Shown: positions 19,747 through 29,671 of the stretch, piece by piece
Position numbering within the stretch: position 1 is the first letter of the stretch
Layout: each line of letters starts with the position of its first letter
NCBI GenBank assembly: GCA_963756575.1
Contig: CAVWOM010000001.1
Coordinates: 62,001-126,000, forward strand
Length of the DNA: 64,000 bases
Direction of reading: 5' to 3'
From: Palsa-504 sp963756575
GTDB lineage: Bacteria; Actinomycetota; Actinomycetes; Streptosporangiales; Streptosporangiaceae
Translations under genes and position numbers: made by a program
Notes under the pieces: model-generated
Seen by the model: only the letters and a program-made list of their open reading frames with translations
Database searches by the model: none
What the model was told of the DNA's origin: nothing

Positions 19747-19748
19747 GC

Positions 19749-20685
<937 letters not shown>

Positions 20686-21083
20686 ATCTTCTCCTAATAG
20701 CTAGGCCTTATTCACTTAATACACGGTTGGAGGCTGACGGGGAAGGGTCGGCCCATGACTGTGTTTCGGACCACGCTTGCGAGGATTCACAAACGGAGCG
20801 CTCGATGCACTTGACCCGGGGCTGCACCGCCTCGTCCAGCGGCAGCCGGACGAGGTGATGACGATCTGCGGCGTTCGGCGTCGAACCTTGCCGGCGAGGT
20901 GGCGGGCTCCACGGCCCCGCGGAGCATGGAGATCGCCGACGCGCTGCCGCTGTTCGGCGCGGGCAAGGGCGCTGGCGAGGTCGAGACCCGGTTCTTCATG
21001 TCGCCTTGGCGATCGGGGGCGACGAGCTCCGGGTCCGGTGAACCACCCGGTCCCGCAGATCACCCGGACCTTGCGGGTTCCGT
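20686..21083. other. Intergenic region, no gene recognised
   Basis: This stretch of nearly 400 bases separates the thiolase operon from the GNAT gene. The first 60 bases are AT-richer than the surroundings (TTCTCCTAATAGCTAGGCCTTATTC, read as an A/T patch) and probably hold the thiolase promoter and ribosome-binding site. The rest contains only short open frames without recognisable motifs or good start sites. Confidence 0.5.
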
Positions 21084-21830
21084 TCAGCGGTGGCGGATCC
21101 AGATGTTCGGTTCGACGTAGGTGCCCAGGTCCGCCTCGTGGTCGATGCGGAGGACGCTCAGCCCCTTCGGGATGACGTAGTCGCCGCTGGACGGCAGGGC
21201 GATGCCGGACCACTGTTCCCATTCGGCGACGGTGCCGGTCATGGTCTGCGAGGCGGGAGCAGCGGCCAGAATAGATGCGCCCAGCCGCTGATGGGTGCGG
21301 ATCCATGGGTCGAGCGCGGTGCCGTCCGGCCGGGTCCAGGTCATGAAGGTCTCGATCGGGGTCAGCGGATACTGCTGCTTGAGCGTCGGGCGCACCGGTG
21401 CGATCACCCGGGTCAGGCCGGCCTCCAGGGCGGCGTCGCGCAGGGCCGCCAGCATTTTCCCGGCCAGGCCGCGGCCCTGGAGCCGGCCCGCGACCACAGC
21501 CCCGCAGATCACCAGCGTGTCCGTTGCGATCCCCTGTTCGCGGTTCTCGACCGCGCGGATCGTGGCGTCGGTATAGCCGGCGGGCAGGCCGGCCACGGTG
21601 CCATCCCAGCGGACCGGGATGCCCCAGCCGGTGGCCGCGGGATTCTGCCGGGCGTCGACCAGGATCAGGTTCCACTCCGGAAACCATTCGCGCACCCGGC
21701 CGATGTATTGCTTCGCCAGCATGTCGGCGGTGATGAACGCAGGGAAGCCGTCGGAGAACAGGTCTTCCATCTGCTCGTCGCTCCACTCACGGGCGTCGGT
21801 GCGCTCGACCGTCACGGCCATCTCGTTCAT
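21084..21830 (-). CDS. GNAT family N-acetyltransferase-like protein
   Basis: A 248-residue protein. An acetyl-CoA-binding motif A is visible as VAGRLQGRGLAGKMLAALRD (about residues 113-132), preceded by the beta-strand TDTLVICGAVV. The N-terminal half (WSDEQMEDLFSDGFPAFITAD) is typical of large actinobacterial GNAT proteins that act on small molecules. The substrate is unknown. The start at ATG 21830 overlaps the stop of the response regulator gene (21827-21829), so it probably belongs to the same leftward transcript as the two-component pair. The ATG at 21821 is an alternative start. Confidence 0.75.
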   Translation of the reverse strand: MNEMAVTVERTDAREWSDEQMEDLFSDGFPAFITADMLAKQYIGRVREWFPEWNLILVDARQNPAATGWGIPVRWDGTVAGLPAGYTDATIRAVENREQGIATDTLVICGAVVAGRLQGRGLAGKMLAALRDAALEAGLTRVIAPVRPTLKQQYPLTPIETFMTWTRPDGTALDPWIRTHQRLGASILAAAPASQTMTGTVAEWEQWSGIALPSSGDYVIPKGLSVLRIDHEADLGTYVEPNIWIRHR

Positions 21831-22486
21831 GTAGTCCCCGTGATGCCGTGGTCGTGGGCGTAGCAGATGGCGGCGGCGCGGTCGCGGGAGCCGGTCTTGG
21901 CGAAGATGCGGTTGACGTGGGTCTTGACGGTATGGCTGCTCAGGAACAGCTGGGTGGCGATCTCCGGGTTGGTCAGCCCGCGCGCGATGAGCCCCAGGAT
22001 CTCCGCCTCGCGCTGGGTCAGGCCGTCCAGCGGCGCGGCGGCGGGCGGCGGTTCCGGCTCGGCGGCCGCGGCCGCGGCCAGCAGGGTGTGGTGCACCCGC
22101 GGGTCGAAGACGACCAGGCCGCCGGCCGCGGCGTGCAGCGCCCGGGCGATGTCGGTCCGGTCGGCGTCCTTGGTGATGTAGCTGCGCGCCCCGGCCCGCA
22201 GCGCGTCCAGGACCAGGGTCTCGTCGAGGTAGGTGGTGAGCACGACGACGGCGACCGCCGGATGCTCGGCGGTCAGCCGCCTGGTCGCGGCGATGCCGTC
22301 GAGGACGGGCATCCGCAGGTCGAGCAGGATCGCGTCCGGCTGGTGCGCGGCCACCTGCTCCAGCGCCTGCTGGCCGTCGGCCGCCGCGCCGACCACGTCG
22401 ATGTCGGGCAGGCCGCCGAGCAGCAGCACCAGGCCGTCCCGCACGCTGGCCTGGTCATCGGCGACGACGATCCGGAGCGGGGTCAC
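21827..22486 (-). CDS. NarL/FixJ-type response regulator
   Basis: A 219-residue two-component regulator. The receiver domain has the acidic pair DD (VVADDQASVRDG), the phospho-acceptor Asp in LLDLRMPVLDG at about residue 56, and the conserved Lys in YITKDAD at about 106. The LuxR-type HTH is at about 155-205 (LTQREAEILGLIARGLTNPEI, key residues LTQRE and GLTNPEI; SSHTVKTHVNRIF). The GTG at 22486 overlaps the stop of the histidine kinase (GTGA), so the pair is translationally coupled. An upstream extension of the open frame is a shadow of the kinase end. Confidence 0.88.
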   Translation of the reverse strand: MTPLRIVVADDQASVRDGLVLLLGGLPDIDVVGAAADGQQALEQVAAHQPDAILLDLRMPVLDGIAATRRLTAEHPAVAVVVLTTYLDETLVLDALRAGARSYITKDADRTDIARALHAAAGGLVVFDPRVHHTLLAAAAAAEPEPPPAAAPLDGLTQREAEILGLIARGLTNPEIATQLFLSSHTVKTHVNRIFAKTGSRDRAAAICYAHDHGITGTT

Positions 22487-23663
22487 GACGTCACCTCGGC
22501 CGCGACGACCCACTGCCCGTCCCGCGGCCCGGCGACCAAGATGCCGCCCAGCAGCCGCAGCCGCTCCCGCATGCCCGTGAGCCCGTAACCGCCGTTGCCG
22601 GTGGCCGTCTTCATCGCGCCGAACGCCCTTCGTCCACCTCATTGGCCACCCTGAGACGGACATCTCGGTCGTCGTAGTCCAGGCGCACCGCCACGTCCTT
22701 ACCGGGGGCGTGCTTGGCCGCGTTGACCAGCGCCTCCTGGGCGGTGCGGAGCAGCGCGACGGTGGCGTCGGGCGGCAGCGGCCGGGGTACGCCGCCGACG
22801 GCGAAGCTGACGCCCACGTGGTAACGCTCGCCGTGATCGGCGGTCACCTGGCCGAGTTCTTCGTTCAGCGGCCGGTGATCGGTGCGCAGCGCGTGGACCG
22901 CGCGCCGCGTCTCGGTCAGGCCCTCCGCCGCCATCCGCTGCGCGGTCAGGAGCACGTCGACGGCCCGGTCGACGTCGCGCTGGTCGGTCAGCACCGCCCG
23001 GGCGGTCTGGATCTGGATGCCGAGCGCGCCGAGGGAGTGCGCGAGGACGTCGTGGATCTCGCGGGCGATGCGGGCCCGCTCGCCGAGGACATCGACCTGG
23101 CGCTCCTGGGCCTGCAGTTCCCGGGTCTGGGCGAGCAGGGCGGCGGACTGCTCGGCCTGGATCCGGCGGCCCCGCAGGAGCAGCCCGAGGAGCAGGGCGG
23201 CGACGGGCCCGAGCGGCTGCAGCAGAAAGGTCGAAAGCTCGCCGATGCCGTCGGGGTAGATGAGCCAGTTGGCCTCGAACGGCAGCACGCCCGCGCCGGT
23301 GACGATCCAGGCCGTCCGGGGCTCGAAGGCGTAACCCGCGGTGGTGGCGGCCAGGCCGGCCAGCAGGATGACGCAGTTGTTCTCGCCCTGGCCCGCGCCG
23401 GCCGCGAACCCGGAGGCGACGGCGATGACCAGGAGGATCACGAGCAGGGAGTGTGCGCGATGGCGCGCCCAGGAGCCGTTCGGCCGCAGGACCAGCAGCA
23501 GGTCGAGCAGTCCCCACACCAGCAGCGCCGCTCCCGTGACCAGGTAGCCCGCCAGCTGCGCGCGCACGGCGGTGGCCCCCGGCGGCTGGGTGACGAACGT
23601 CAGGATGCCGACGAGGGCGTACGCGGCGACGCGAGTGGGCCACCGGAGCCTGCCCTGGATCAC
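22483..23663 (-). CDS. NarL-type sensor histidine kinase, one frame break near the C-terminus
   Basis: About 393 residues. Five or six transmembrane helices cover residues 10-165. Next come a helical linker with LQAQERQVDVLGERA and the HisKA_3 phosphoacceptor motif RIAREIHDVLAHSLGAL (H at about 210). The ATPase N-box is LLRTAQEALVNAAKHA. The frame then ends early at EVDEGRSAR, but the next frame from about 22612 encodes the missing G-box, TGNGGYGLTGMRERLRLLGG, and runs to a stop at 22483-22485 that overlaps the response regulator start. A single indel near 22612-22618 explains this. It senses an unknown signal, and the coupled regulator is the partner. Confidence 0.8.
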
Positions 23664-23804
23664 GTTTCCAGTATCCCCGCCTGCGGTCCTGCGGCGTCAG
23701 CCTCAGGGCCGGCCTTGGGTTGAGATAGGCCGGGCGAACCTGGTACCGGCTCTCCGTACCGCGGGGCGATCCCGGATCCCGGTCCGGGCACGAGGATGTA
23801 GTCC

Positions 23805-25337
23805 ATGATGCTCGAACCAGCTCCGGCCTCCGAACGCACCGCCACGACCGCCACCGCGCCGTTCGACCGGTGGGTGCTCGTGATCGGCGCGCTCGTCGTG
23901 GCGGTGCTCATGGCGCTGTCGGACCGGTACGGCTTCCAGCGCGATGAGCTGTACATGGTGGAGAGCGGACGTCACCTGCAGGCGAGCTACGTCGACCAGC
24001 CGGTGCTGGCGCCGCTGCTGGCCCGGATATCGCTGGCGGTGTTCGGGGTCTGGCTGCCCGGGCTGCGGCTGTGGGCCGCGCTCGTGGCCGGGGCCACCGT
24101 AGTGGTGGGCGGGCTGACCGCACGCGAGCTCGGCGGTAACCGGCGCGCGCAGCTGCTGGCCGCGGCGGGGACCGCGACGATGCCCGTCCTGCTGGGCGGC
24201 GATCACATAGCGAACACCACGCCGGTCATGGTCCTGGGGTGCGCGGGCCTCGGGCTGGTCGTGGTCAGGATCGGGCGCACCGGTGACCCGCGCTGGTGGC
24301 TGGCCGGCGGCGCGGTGGCCGGCGTCGGGGCCGAGGACAACCACCTGGTCGCCCTCTACGCCGGGGCGCTGGTCATCGGGGCGCTGGTGACGGGCGGGCG
24401 ACGGCTCGTGCTGAACCGCTGGTTCGCGGCCGGCGCGGCGATCGCGGTGGTCCTGATGGTTCCCGACCTGTGGTGGCAGGCCCAGCACGGATGGGCCACG
24501 ATCGCCATGAGCCACGCTCTCAACTCCGAGAACGGGGGCGCCGGTAACATCGCCATCTGGATCGTCGGCCAGCTCGGCATCACGACCCTGGCCATGGTGT
24601 GGGTCTGGGTGGCCGGGCTGCGTTTCCTGTGGCGGTCCGGGGCGCCGATGTGGCGGGCCGTGGTGTGCGCGTACGGGCTGCTCTACCTGGTCTTCGCGCT
24701 CACCACCGGGGCACAGATCTACTACCTGGGCGGCGTGTACGTGACCCTGCTCGCGGCGGGCGCGGTGTCGGTCGACGGCTGGCTGCACGCACGCCCGGCC
24801 CGGCTGCGCGTCCTGGCGGTGGCGACCGTGCTCACGACCGCGGTGTCCGCGCTGATCGTGCTGCCCGTCCTGCCGGCCGCCGACATCGGCTGGACCTACA
24901 AGACCAGCGCGGACTCCGGCGAGTCGATCGGCTGGCCGCAGCTGGTCAGCACGGTCCGGACCGCCTGGCTGGCCATCCCGTCCGGCCAGCGCGCCAGCGC
25001 GGTGATCTTCGCCGAGAACTACAGTGAGGCGGCCGCGATCAACGAGCTCGGCCGCGGCACCGGGCTGCCGACGGCGGTGAGCGGCCACAACACCTACTGG
25101 TGGTGGGGGCCGGGCAACCCGCACGCCACCACCGTGCTGGCGGTCGCGCCCGGCCCGGACGACGCCGGTGACTACGCCGCCTACCTCAGGCAGTTCTTCA
25201 CCAGCGTGCGGACCGTGGCCACGCTGTCCAACCCGGACGGCATCGCCAACATCGAGCAGGGCGGCCACGTCTACGAGTGCACCGGGCCGCGCCAGCCGTG
25301 GGGACAGCTGTGGCCCCGGCTCCGCCACTACGACTGA
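23805..25337 (+). CDS. GT39-type membrane glycosyltransferase
   Basis: A 510-residue integral membrane protein with about ten hydrophobic helices. The first extracytoplasmic loop has the catalytic acidic motif in GFQRDELYMVESGRHLQ, followed by YVDQPVLAPLLAR, the pattern of ArnT/PMT-type transferases that use polyprenyl-phosphate sugars. A soluble C-terminal domain begins near residue 365 (IGWTYKTSADSG). Acceptor and sugar are unknown. The ATG at 23805 or 23808 could be used. It is divergent from the histidine kinase and convergent with the squalene-cyclase-like gene, whose stop lies 4 bases away. Confidence 0.83.
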   Translation: MMLEPAPASERTATTATAPFDRWVLVIGALVVAVLMALSDRYGFQRDELYMVESGRHLQASYVDQPVLAPLLARISLAVFGVWLPGLRLWAALVAGATVVVGGLTARELGGNRRAQLLAAAGTATMPVLLGGDHIANTTPVMVLGCAGLGLVVVRIGRTGDPRWWLAGGAVAGVGAEDNHLVALYAGALVIGALVTGGRRLVLNRWFAAGAAIAVVLMVPDLWWQAQHGWATIAMSHALNSENGGAGNIAIWIVGQLGITTLAMVWVWVAGLRFLWRSGAPMWRAVVCAYGLLYLVFALTTGAQIYYLGGVYVTLLAAGAVSVDGWLHARPARLRVLAVATVLTTAVSALIVLPVLPAADIGWTYKTSADSGESIGWPQLVSTVRTAWLAIPSGQRASAVIFAENYSEAAAINELGRGTGLPTAVSGHNTYWWWGPGNPHATTVLAVAPGPDDAGDYAAYLRQFFTSVRTVATLSNPDGIANIEQGGHVYECTGPRQPWGQLWPRLRHYD

Positions 25338-25341
25338 GCCA

Positions 25342-26302
25342 CTACGACTGAGAGTCCCACCAGCGCAGCACGCGCAGCGCCCGCAGGGTGATCCAGCGCG
25401 AGGGCTGGCCGGGGCCGTCGTCCACCTCGAACCAGATCCGGCCGGGCGGGCTCCAGTCCAGGGGCCAGGTCCCGTCCGGCCAGGCGCCGGGACCGGAGGT
25501 GATCGACGGCGTCACCGAGCCGCGCGTCGGGCGTTTCGCCCGCCGACCGGAAGTAATCCAGGGCCCGCAGGACGTCGTAGTGCCACCGGTTCGGGTGCGC
25601 GAAGCGCAGGAACTCCTCGTCGGCGGGCTCGCCGGTGCTGAGCCGGCGGTAGAGGCCGCGCTTGCGCAGGAACTCCTCACCGGTGGAGCGCGCCTGCCGG
25701 GACTCAGGCGTGCCCCCGGTGGCCCGTTCGTACTCCAGGAGGCCGTCCAGCACGTTGATGGTCGTGTCGAACGACGAGCGGACCGAGCCGCTGGCCCGCT
25801 CGCAGTTCCAGCCGCCGTCGTCCAGGCGTTCCCCCACCAGCCTGGTGACCAGCGGCGAGACGTCGACTCCGAAGTAGGCGCCGTCGGCTACGGTCCGGCC
25901 GTTGATGCACTCCTCGACCTCGCCCTCCCAGAAGGGCTGGCCGCCTTCCTCCCAGCGCGAGCTGACCCCGATCAGCTCGACGGCCCGCCGGGCCCGGTCC
26001 GACGAGGGCTCGAGGCCGAACTCCCGCAGCTGCGACAGCGCGTGCGACGTGGCCGTCCACGGCTGGCCCGCCTGATGCCACTCGCGGGGCTCGAAGTCAC
26101 GCGGGATGAAGGCGCCGCCCGCCCACTGCCCGTCCTCGTCCTCGCAGGCCAGCAGCCGGGCGCCCCAGCCTTCGGTCTCCACCTTGGCCCGCTCCGCCCG
26201 CCACTGCGGCTCGGGGGCGTCGAGCAGGTCGCGCAGCACCTGCCAGCGGATGGCCGGGTCGGAGTCGAGCAGCCAGTCGGTCACCGAGGCGGAATCAGCC
26301 AT
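25342..26302 (-). CDS. Squalene-cyclase-like alpha-toroid protein, one frame break
   Basis: About 319 residues after removing one extra G near 25480-25484. The protein starts SVTDWLLDSDPAIRWQVLRD and has QW-like repeats of the terpene cyclase/prenyltransferase alpha-alpha barrel: EDGQWAGGAF, DGGWNCERASGSVRSSF and, after the break, PDGTWPLDWSPPG. It ends ITLRALRVLRWWDSQS. Homologues in actinobacteria are annotated as squalene cyclase, but they are half length and lack the DXDD acid motif, so true cyclase activity is doubtful. The ATG at 26302 is chosen because conserved sequence begins there. The longer open frame to 26410 is spurious. Confidence 0.68.
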
Positions 26303-26325
26303 GCGGGCTACGCTAGCCCACCGGG

Positions 26326-26778
26326 CTAGCCCGCAGCCGTCTTCACCAGCTCGGCGATTCGCGCCTCGACGGCGGAGTTCAGCTCGGTCACCGCGTAGGC
26401 CGTCGGCCACATGGCGCCGTCGTCGAGCAGGGCCGCGTCGTTGAAGCCGAGCTCGGCGTACCTCACCTTGAACTTCTGCGCGGGCTTGAAGAAGCAGACA
26501 ACCTTGCCGTCCCGGGCGTACGCGGGCATCCCGTACCAGGTGCGCGGCGCGAGCTCGGGCGCGGTGTCCTTGACGATCGCGTGCAGTCGTTCGGCGATCG
26601 CCCGGTCCGAGCCCGTCATCTCGGCGATCTTCGCGAGCACGTCGCCTTCCTCGTCCGCCTTGGCCGTCTTGGAGCCGCTACGGCGCGTGGACGCCTTGAG
26701 CTCCTTGGCGCGCTCCTTCATCGCGTCGCGCTCTTCGTCGGTGAACCCGCTCTTGGTCGACTTCTTGGTGTCCGTCAT
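26326..26778 (-). CDS. DUF1801-type protein
   Basis: A 150-residue soluble protein. The N-terminus is charged and Lys/Glu-rich (GFTDEERDAMKERAKELK) and precedes a DUF1801 (YdhG-like) domain with TWYGMPAYARDGKVVCFF at about 79-96 and the closing DDGAMWPTAYAVTEL. The biochemical role is unknown; some relatives are named iron chaperone-like on weak grounds. The ATG at 26778 is chosen because MTDTKKSTKSGFTDEE matches the usual N-terminus. The gene is convergently close to its left neighbour and divergent from the enoyl-CoA hydratase. Confidence 0.8.
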   Translation of the reverse strand: MTDTKKSTKSGFTDEERDAMKERAKELKASTRRSGSKTAKADEEGDVLAKIAEMTGSDRAIAERLHAIVKDTAPELAPRTWYGMPAYARDGKVVCFFKPAQKFKVRYAELGFNDAALLDDGAMWPTAYAVTELNSAVEARIAELVKTAAG

Positions 26779-26876
26779 CGCAATGCCTTCCCCGTAGGTC
26801 GTGACCCGTACAAACTTCATGCTAGGCACGCCCTGGTGAGCAGGGCTTCTCGAATACTGACCGAACGGAGCAGCGG

Positions 26877-27638
26877 TTGAGGTACATCGCCGTCGAGCGT
26901 CGCGGTCCACATCTGTGGATAACTTTCGACCGCCCGGACAAGCTGAACGTGCTGCACGCCGAGGACCTGCCCGGGCTCCTGGACGTGATCGTGCACCTCG
27001 ACCCCGGCGTCCGCGGGCTGGTCTTCACCGGCGCCGGGACGAGGGCGTTCAGCGCCGGGATGAACATCGAGGCGTTCACCCGCCTGGACCCGGCCAGCGC
27101 GAAGGCGTTCATCGGGCAGCTCGCCCAGATCATGCGGGCCATCCGGGAGACGCCGGTCGTCACCGTGGCCGCGGTCAGCGGGTACTGCCTGGGCGGCGCG
27201 TTCGAGCTGGCCCTGGCCTGCGACCTGCGCGTGGTCACCACGACGGCGGCCTTCGGCCTACCCGAGATCAAGGTCGGCGTGCCGTCCGTCATCGACGCGG
27301 CCCTGCTGCCCGGTTTCGTCGGCCTCAGCCAGGCCCGCGAGATGATCCTGACCGGCGACGCCTACCGATTGGACGAGTTGCCGCCGCACAGCATCGCCAA
27401 CGTCGTCACCGAGCCCGGCCTGCTCGCCGAGGCCACCGGGCGGCTGCTCGAGCGCACCGCGACCCACACCCGCACGGTCACCGCGGCCCAGCGCCGGCTC
27501 TTCGGCCTCTGGCTCAACCATCCGCTCGACGAGGCGGTGGAGCTGAGCACCGACGAGTTCGCGGGCACGTTCGGCGCGCAGGAGACGCGGGACCAGATCG
27601 CCCATCACTACCAGCGGATCACCGGCCACGGTTCATAA
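26877..27638 (+). CDS. Enoyl-CoA hydratase/isomerase family protein
   Basis: A 253-residue crotonase-fold enzyme. The first oxyanion-hole segment is TRAFSAGMNIEAF (about 58-70). The second is VSGYCLGGAFELALACDLR (about 100-118), with the first catalytic Glu. The second Glu is in AFGLPEIKVGVPSVIDAAL at about 129. Both catalytic acids are therefore present and hydratase activity is plausible. The substrate is unknown. The start is TTG at 26877 with a GGAG site 6-9 bases upstream. It is a single-gene unit. Confidence 0.85.
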   Translation: MRYIAVERRGPHLWITFDRPDKLNVLHAEDLPGLLDVIVHLDPGVRGLVFTGAGTRAFSAGMNIEAFTRLDPASAKAFIGQLAQIMRAIRETPVVTVAAVSGYCLGGAFELALACDLRVVTTTAAFGLPEIKVGVPSVIDAALLPGFVGLSQAREMILTGDAYRLDELPPHSIANVVTEPGLLAEATGRLLERTATHTRTVTAAQRRLFGLWLNHPLDEAVELSTDEFAGTFGAQETRDQIAHHYQRITGHGS

Positions 27639-27830
27639 TCCGCTAACCAGCCACCTTGCTGGCGATCGCCGTCGCCGCGCTGCTCGAAGCGGCGCCGGTC
27701 GGGCCGCCAGCGCGGATCGAGCCTGAGCTGGCGCCGCGCCTCAGGAAGACGCTGGGATGGTCATCGAGGTAGGAGCGCAAGCTCACGTCCCCGTTCATCC
27801 CACCGGTCACGCCCCGGCCCGCGCCGAGAA

Positions 27831-28187
27831 CCGGGTCAATGGAGCATGGGTGCGGCTCCTTTCTGTGAGCCCGGTCCCGGGGCGCCCCGGTTCCTGCCTG
27901 CTGAGCCCGGTCCCGGCGCCTGATCCGGGCGGGGCGTGCGGTACCGGCCGGGGCCGCCCGGGGGCGCGCCGGCAACCACCGCGATGCCACATCGACGTGG
28001 TCTTGGCCACCGCAGGGTCACATTGACGTGGCTGCCCGGGGGCCGGCGCCGGGTGGCGGGCGGGAGATCCGGGGCGGCCGGGCCGGGCCGGGCTGACGGG
28101 GCTGGGGGGAATACCGGGCGGCCCGGCTCGCAGCGGCCGCCCGGCCGCTCACACGAAAGGAGCCGCACCCATGGAGCATCAACCCGG
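27831..28187. repeat. Inverted pair of about 40-base repeats around a 276-base GC-rich segment
   Basis: The left arm 27831-27870 and the right arm 28147-28187 are inverted copies sharing a core GGGTGCGGCTCCTTTC plus TGTGAGC and CCGGGT ends, about 35 of 41 positions. Each arm contains an AAAGGAG site followed by ATG, pointing outward from the centre. The start-codon-proximal nine bases, ATGGAGCAT, are themselves inverted between the two arms. A further copy of ATGGAGCATCAACCCGGTC lies at about 28291. The whole gap 27639-28354 holds no gene I recognise. A reverse-strand frame ending near 27645 (ASSSAATAIASKVAG) could be a small Ala/Gly-rich peptide. Confidence 0.55.
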
Positions 28188-28354
28188 TCACTTGCACGCG
28201 TAGAGAAATAACTCGCCCGCGGCGAGCTCGCTCAGCAGGACTGACGCCGTGTGGGCCGACGGGTTATTGGCCGGCGCGTACCTTCGGGATCGATGGAGCA
28301 TCAACCCGGTCGGGAACGGGGCGGCGGTGACCGCCGAGCTGCTGCTCGAAGCCG

Positions 28355-28576
28355 TCAGCGAGCGGTATGGATGATCCAGGCCACTGCGACACCGGCTGCC
28401 AGCGCGGCGAGGATGAGGCTGGTCAGGGTGAGAAGCTGAGGCAGTCGCGGAGGGCAGCGTGCGAGGTTCCGTTCCTCGAGGAGCTCGTCCAGGATCTCGG
28501 CGATGCGGTCGTCGATGGTGTCGCCGAAGTGGGCCAGGAACTCCTCGTCGGACAAGGCCGGGCTTTCGGTGGTCAC
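28355..28576 (-). CDS. Small single-pass membrane protein (73 aa)
   Basis: A 73-residue protein with an acidic N-terminus (SPALSDEEFLAHFGDTIDD) and one C-terminal hydrophobic helix at about 46-69 (LLTLTSLILAALAAGVAVAW). It is third in a leftward trio; its ATG overlaps the stop of the preceding gene by 4 bases (28573-28576). The family is not recognised. The coupling suggests it works in the membrane with the two-helix coiled-coil protein encoded upstream. Confidence 0.68.
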   Translation of the reverse strand: MTTESPALSDEEFLAHFGDTIDDRIAEILDELLEERNLARCPPRLPQLLTLTSLILAALAAGVAVAWIIHTAR

Positions 28577-28956
28577 TCGACGTCCTTCAGGATTTTCTGC
28601 AGGGAATCGTTCTGCTCACGCAGGTAGTCGAGCTGAGCGCTGACGTCGCCGAGCTTGATGTCGGTATGTTCCTGCGCGGTGATAGCCAGATCGGCCAGCC
28701 GACGGTACTCCTCGGCCAACTGCCGGTATTGCTGCCCGCCGGTCAGCTCGACCTGGGCCTGCTTCTTCTGCACGAGGTAGCGGAAGCTCATGATCATCCC
28801 GAGCGCGATCACTCCGACCATGAGGATCCAGATCAGGCCTTTGGTGTCCGCGGGGTGATTAGTGGGAGTCAGCTCGAAGGGAATCGTGATCAGCGCGACC
28901 ACGAACACCACGGCCACGCAGATGATGGTGGTATCTCTCGTCGTCCTGGGCTTCAT
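28573..28956 (-). CDS. Membrane protein with cytoplasmic coiled coil (127 aa)
   Basis: Two transmembrane helices at about 9-28 (IICVAVVFVVALITIPF) and 40-60 (LIWILMVGVIALGMIMS) are followed by a charged coiled coil from 62 to the end (VQKKQAQVELTGG, QLDYLREQNDSLQKIL). The function is unknown. The gene is coupled on both sides by 4-base ATGA overlaps, to the winged-helix regulator upstream and the 73-residue membrane protein downstream, so the three are almost certainly co-expressed. Confidence 0.72.
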   Translation of the reverse strand: MKPRTTRDTTIICVAVVFVVALITIPFELTPTNHPADTKGLIWILMVGVIALGMIMSFRYLVQKKQAQVELTGGQQYRQLAEEYRRLADLAITAQEHTDIKLGDVSAQLDYLREQNDSLQKILKDVE

Positions 28957-29276
28957 CGCAGCTCCGCCTCCAGTTCGGTGTCCATGCTCAATGTCCGCGC
29001 CGCGTCTGTGATCATTTCGGGGGTCAGGTGCAGCGCGAAGGGCGCCACCTCGTAGAACTTCATCGCCTTGCCGTCGGGTGAGACCTCGATCGAGGACGAC
29101 ACCAGCCCGGCCGCCTCCAGCTTGCGCAGGTGGACCTGGAGAAGCGCCCGGCTGATGCCGAGGTCACGGGCGAGGCGGCTGACATAGTTGCGTTCGTCGG
29201 TCAGCGCGGCGACGATCCGGATTCGGTGCGGGTTGGCCAGCGTGGACAGCATCCGCAGGAGCGCGTCACCGGTCAT
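28953..29276 (-). CDS. ArsR-like winged-helix regulator
   Basis: A 107-residue DNA-binding protein. The winged HTH covers most of it: LLRMLSTLANPHRIRIVAAL, then YVSRLARDLGISRALLQVHLRKLEAAGL (recognition helix around SRALLQVHLRKL) and a wing with EVSPDGKAMKFYEV. No metal-binding Cys pattern is visible. The ATG at 29276 has an excellent GGAGGTAGG site. The first 11 codons of the longer open frame are dropped for that reason. It heads a three-gene operon with two small membrane proteins, and probably regulates its own operon. Confidence 0.8.
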   Translation of the reverse strand: MTGDALLRMLSTLANPHRIRIVAALTDERNYVSRLARDLGISRALLQVHLRKLEAAGLVSSSIEVSPDGKAMKFYEVAPFALHLTPEMITDAARTLSMDTELEAELR

Positions 29277-29471
29277 CCTACCTCCTTCCGCTATCGGTTT
29301 ATAGCACATGCAAATAAAAACTAGCAGGAGGTGCGACAGGACTCAAGCCATTTGCACGTCATGGCGCTGACCTGGATGTTCGTAGGACTTCCGGCGCAGA
29401 GTGACGTCCTGGCCCCGCCTAGCCATTCGTGGCGTGGCGCTATGACCTAGTGGCGGCAGTCCAGCCATCGA

Positions 29472-29665
29472 TCAGTGATCATGCCCGGCAAGGCTGCGCG
29501 ACAGCTGTATCCCCAGATCCTCGGTCCGGGGCCATGGCGGCGGCTCCAGGGCCCTGCACCGGGTCAAGTGGACGCTGACGAACCGCGCCGGATCGCCCTC
29601 CACGCTGAATACGACCCACGTCAGTCCAATTGCCGGAGGCGCCTTCCGGCCGCTGGGCCAGCTGG
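29472..29665 (-). pseudogene. Possible gene remnant in an otherwise empty region
   Basis: The interval 29277-29671 has no complete gene. On the minus strand one frame ending at 29472-29474 has coding-like codon use (GLTWVVFSVEGDPARFVSVH) but no start and an upstream stop near 29665. It may be the 3' end of a deleted gene. I do not recognise the family. The promoter of the wHTH operon probably lies at 29280-29330, where the sequence is AT-rich. Confidence 0.3.
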
Positions 29666-29671
29666 CTTAGC

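Noticed and set aside
20716..21786. 356-codon minus-strand frame overlapping the GNAT gene
   Set aside because: The GNAT frame has the acetyl-CoA motif; the longer one is an out-of-frame shadow and its remainder covers the empty region 20716-21083.
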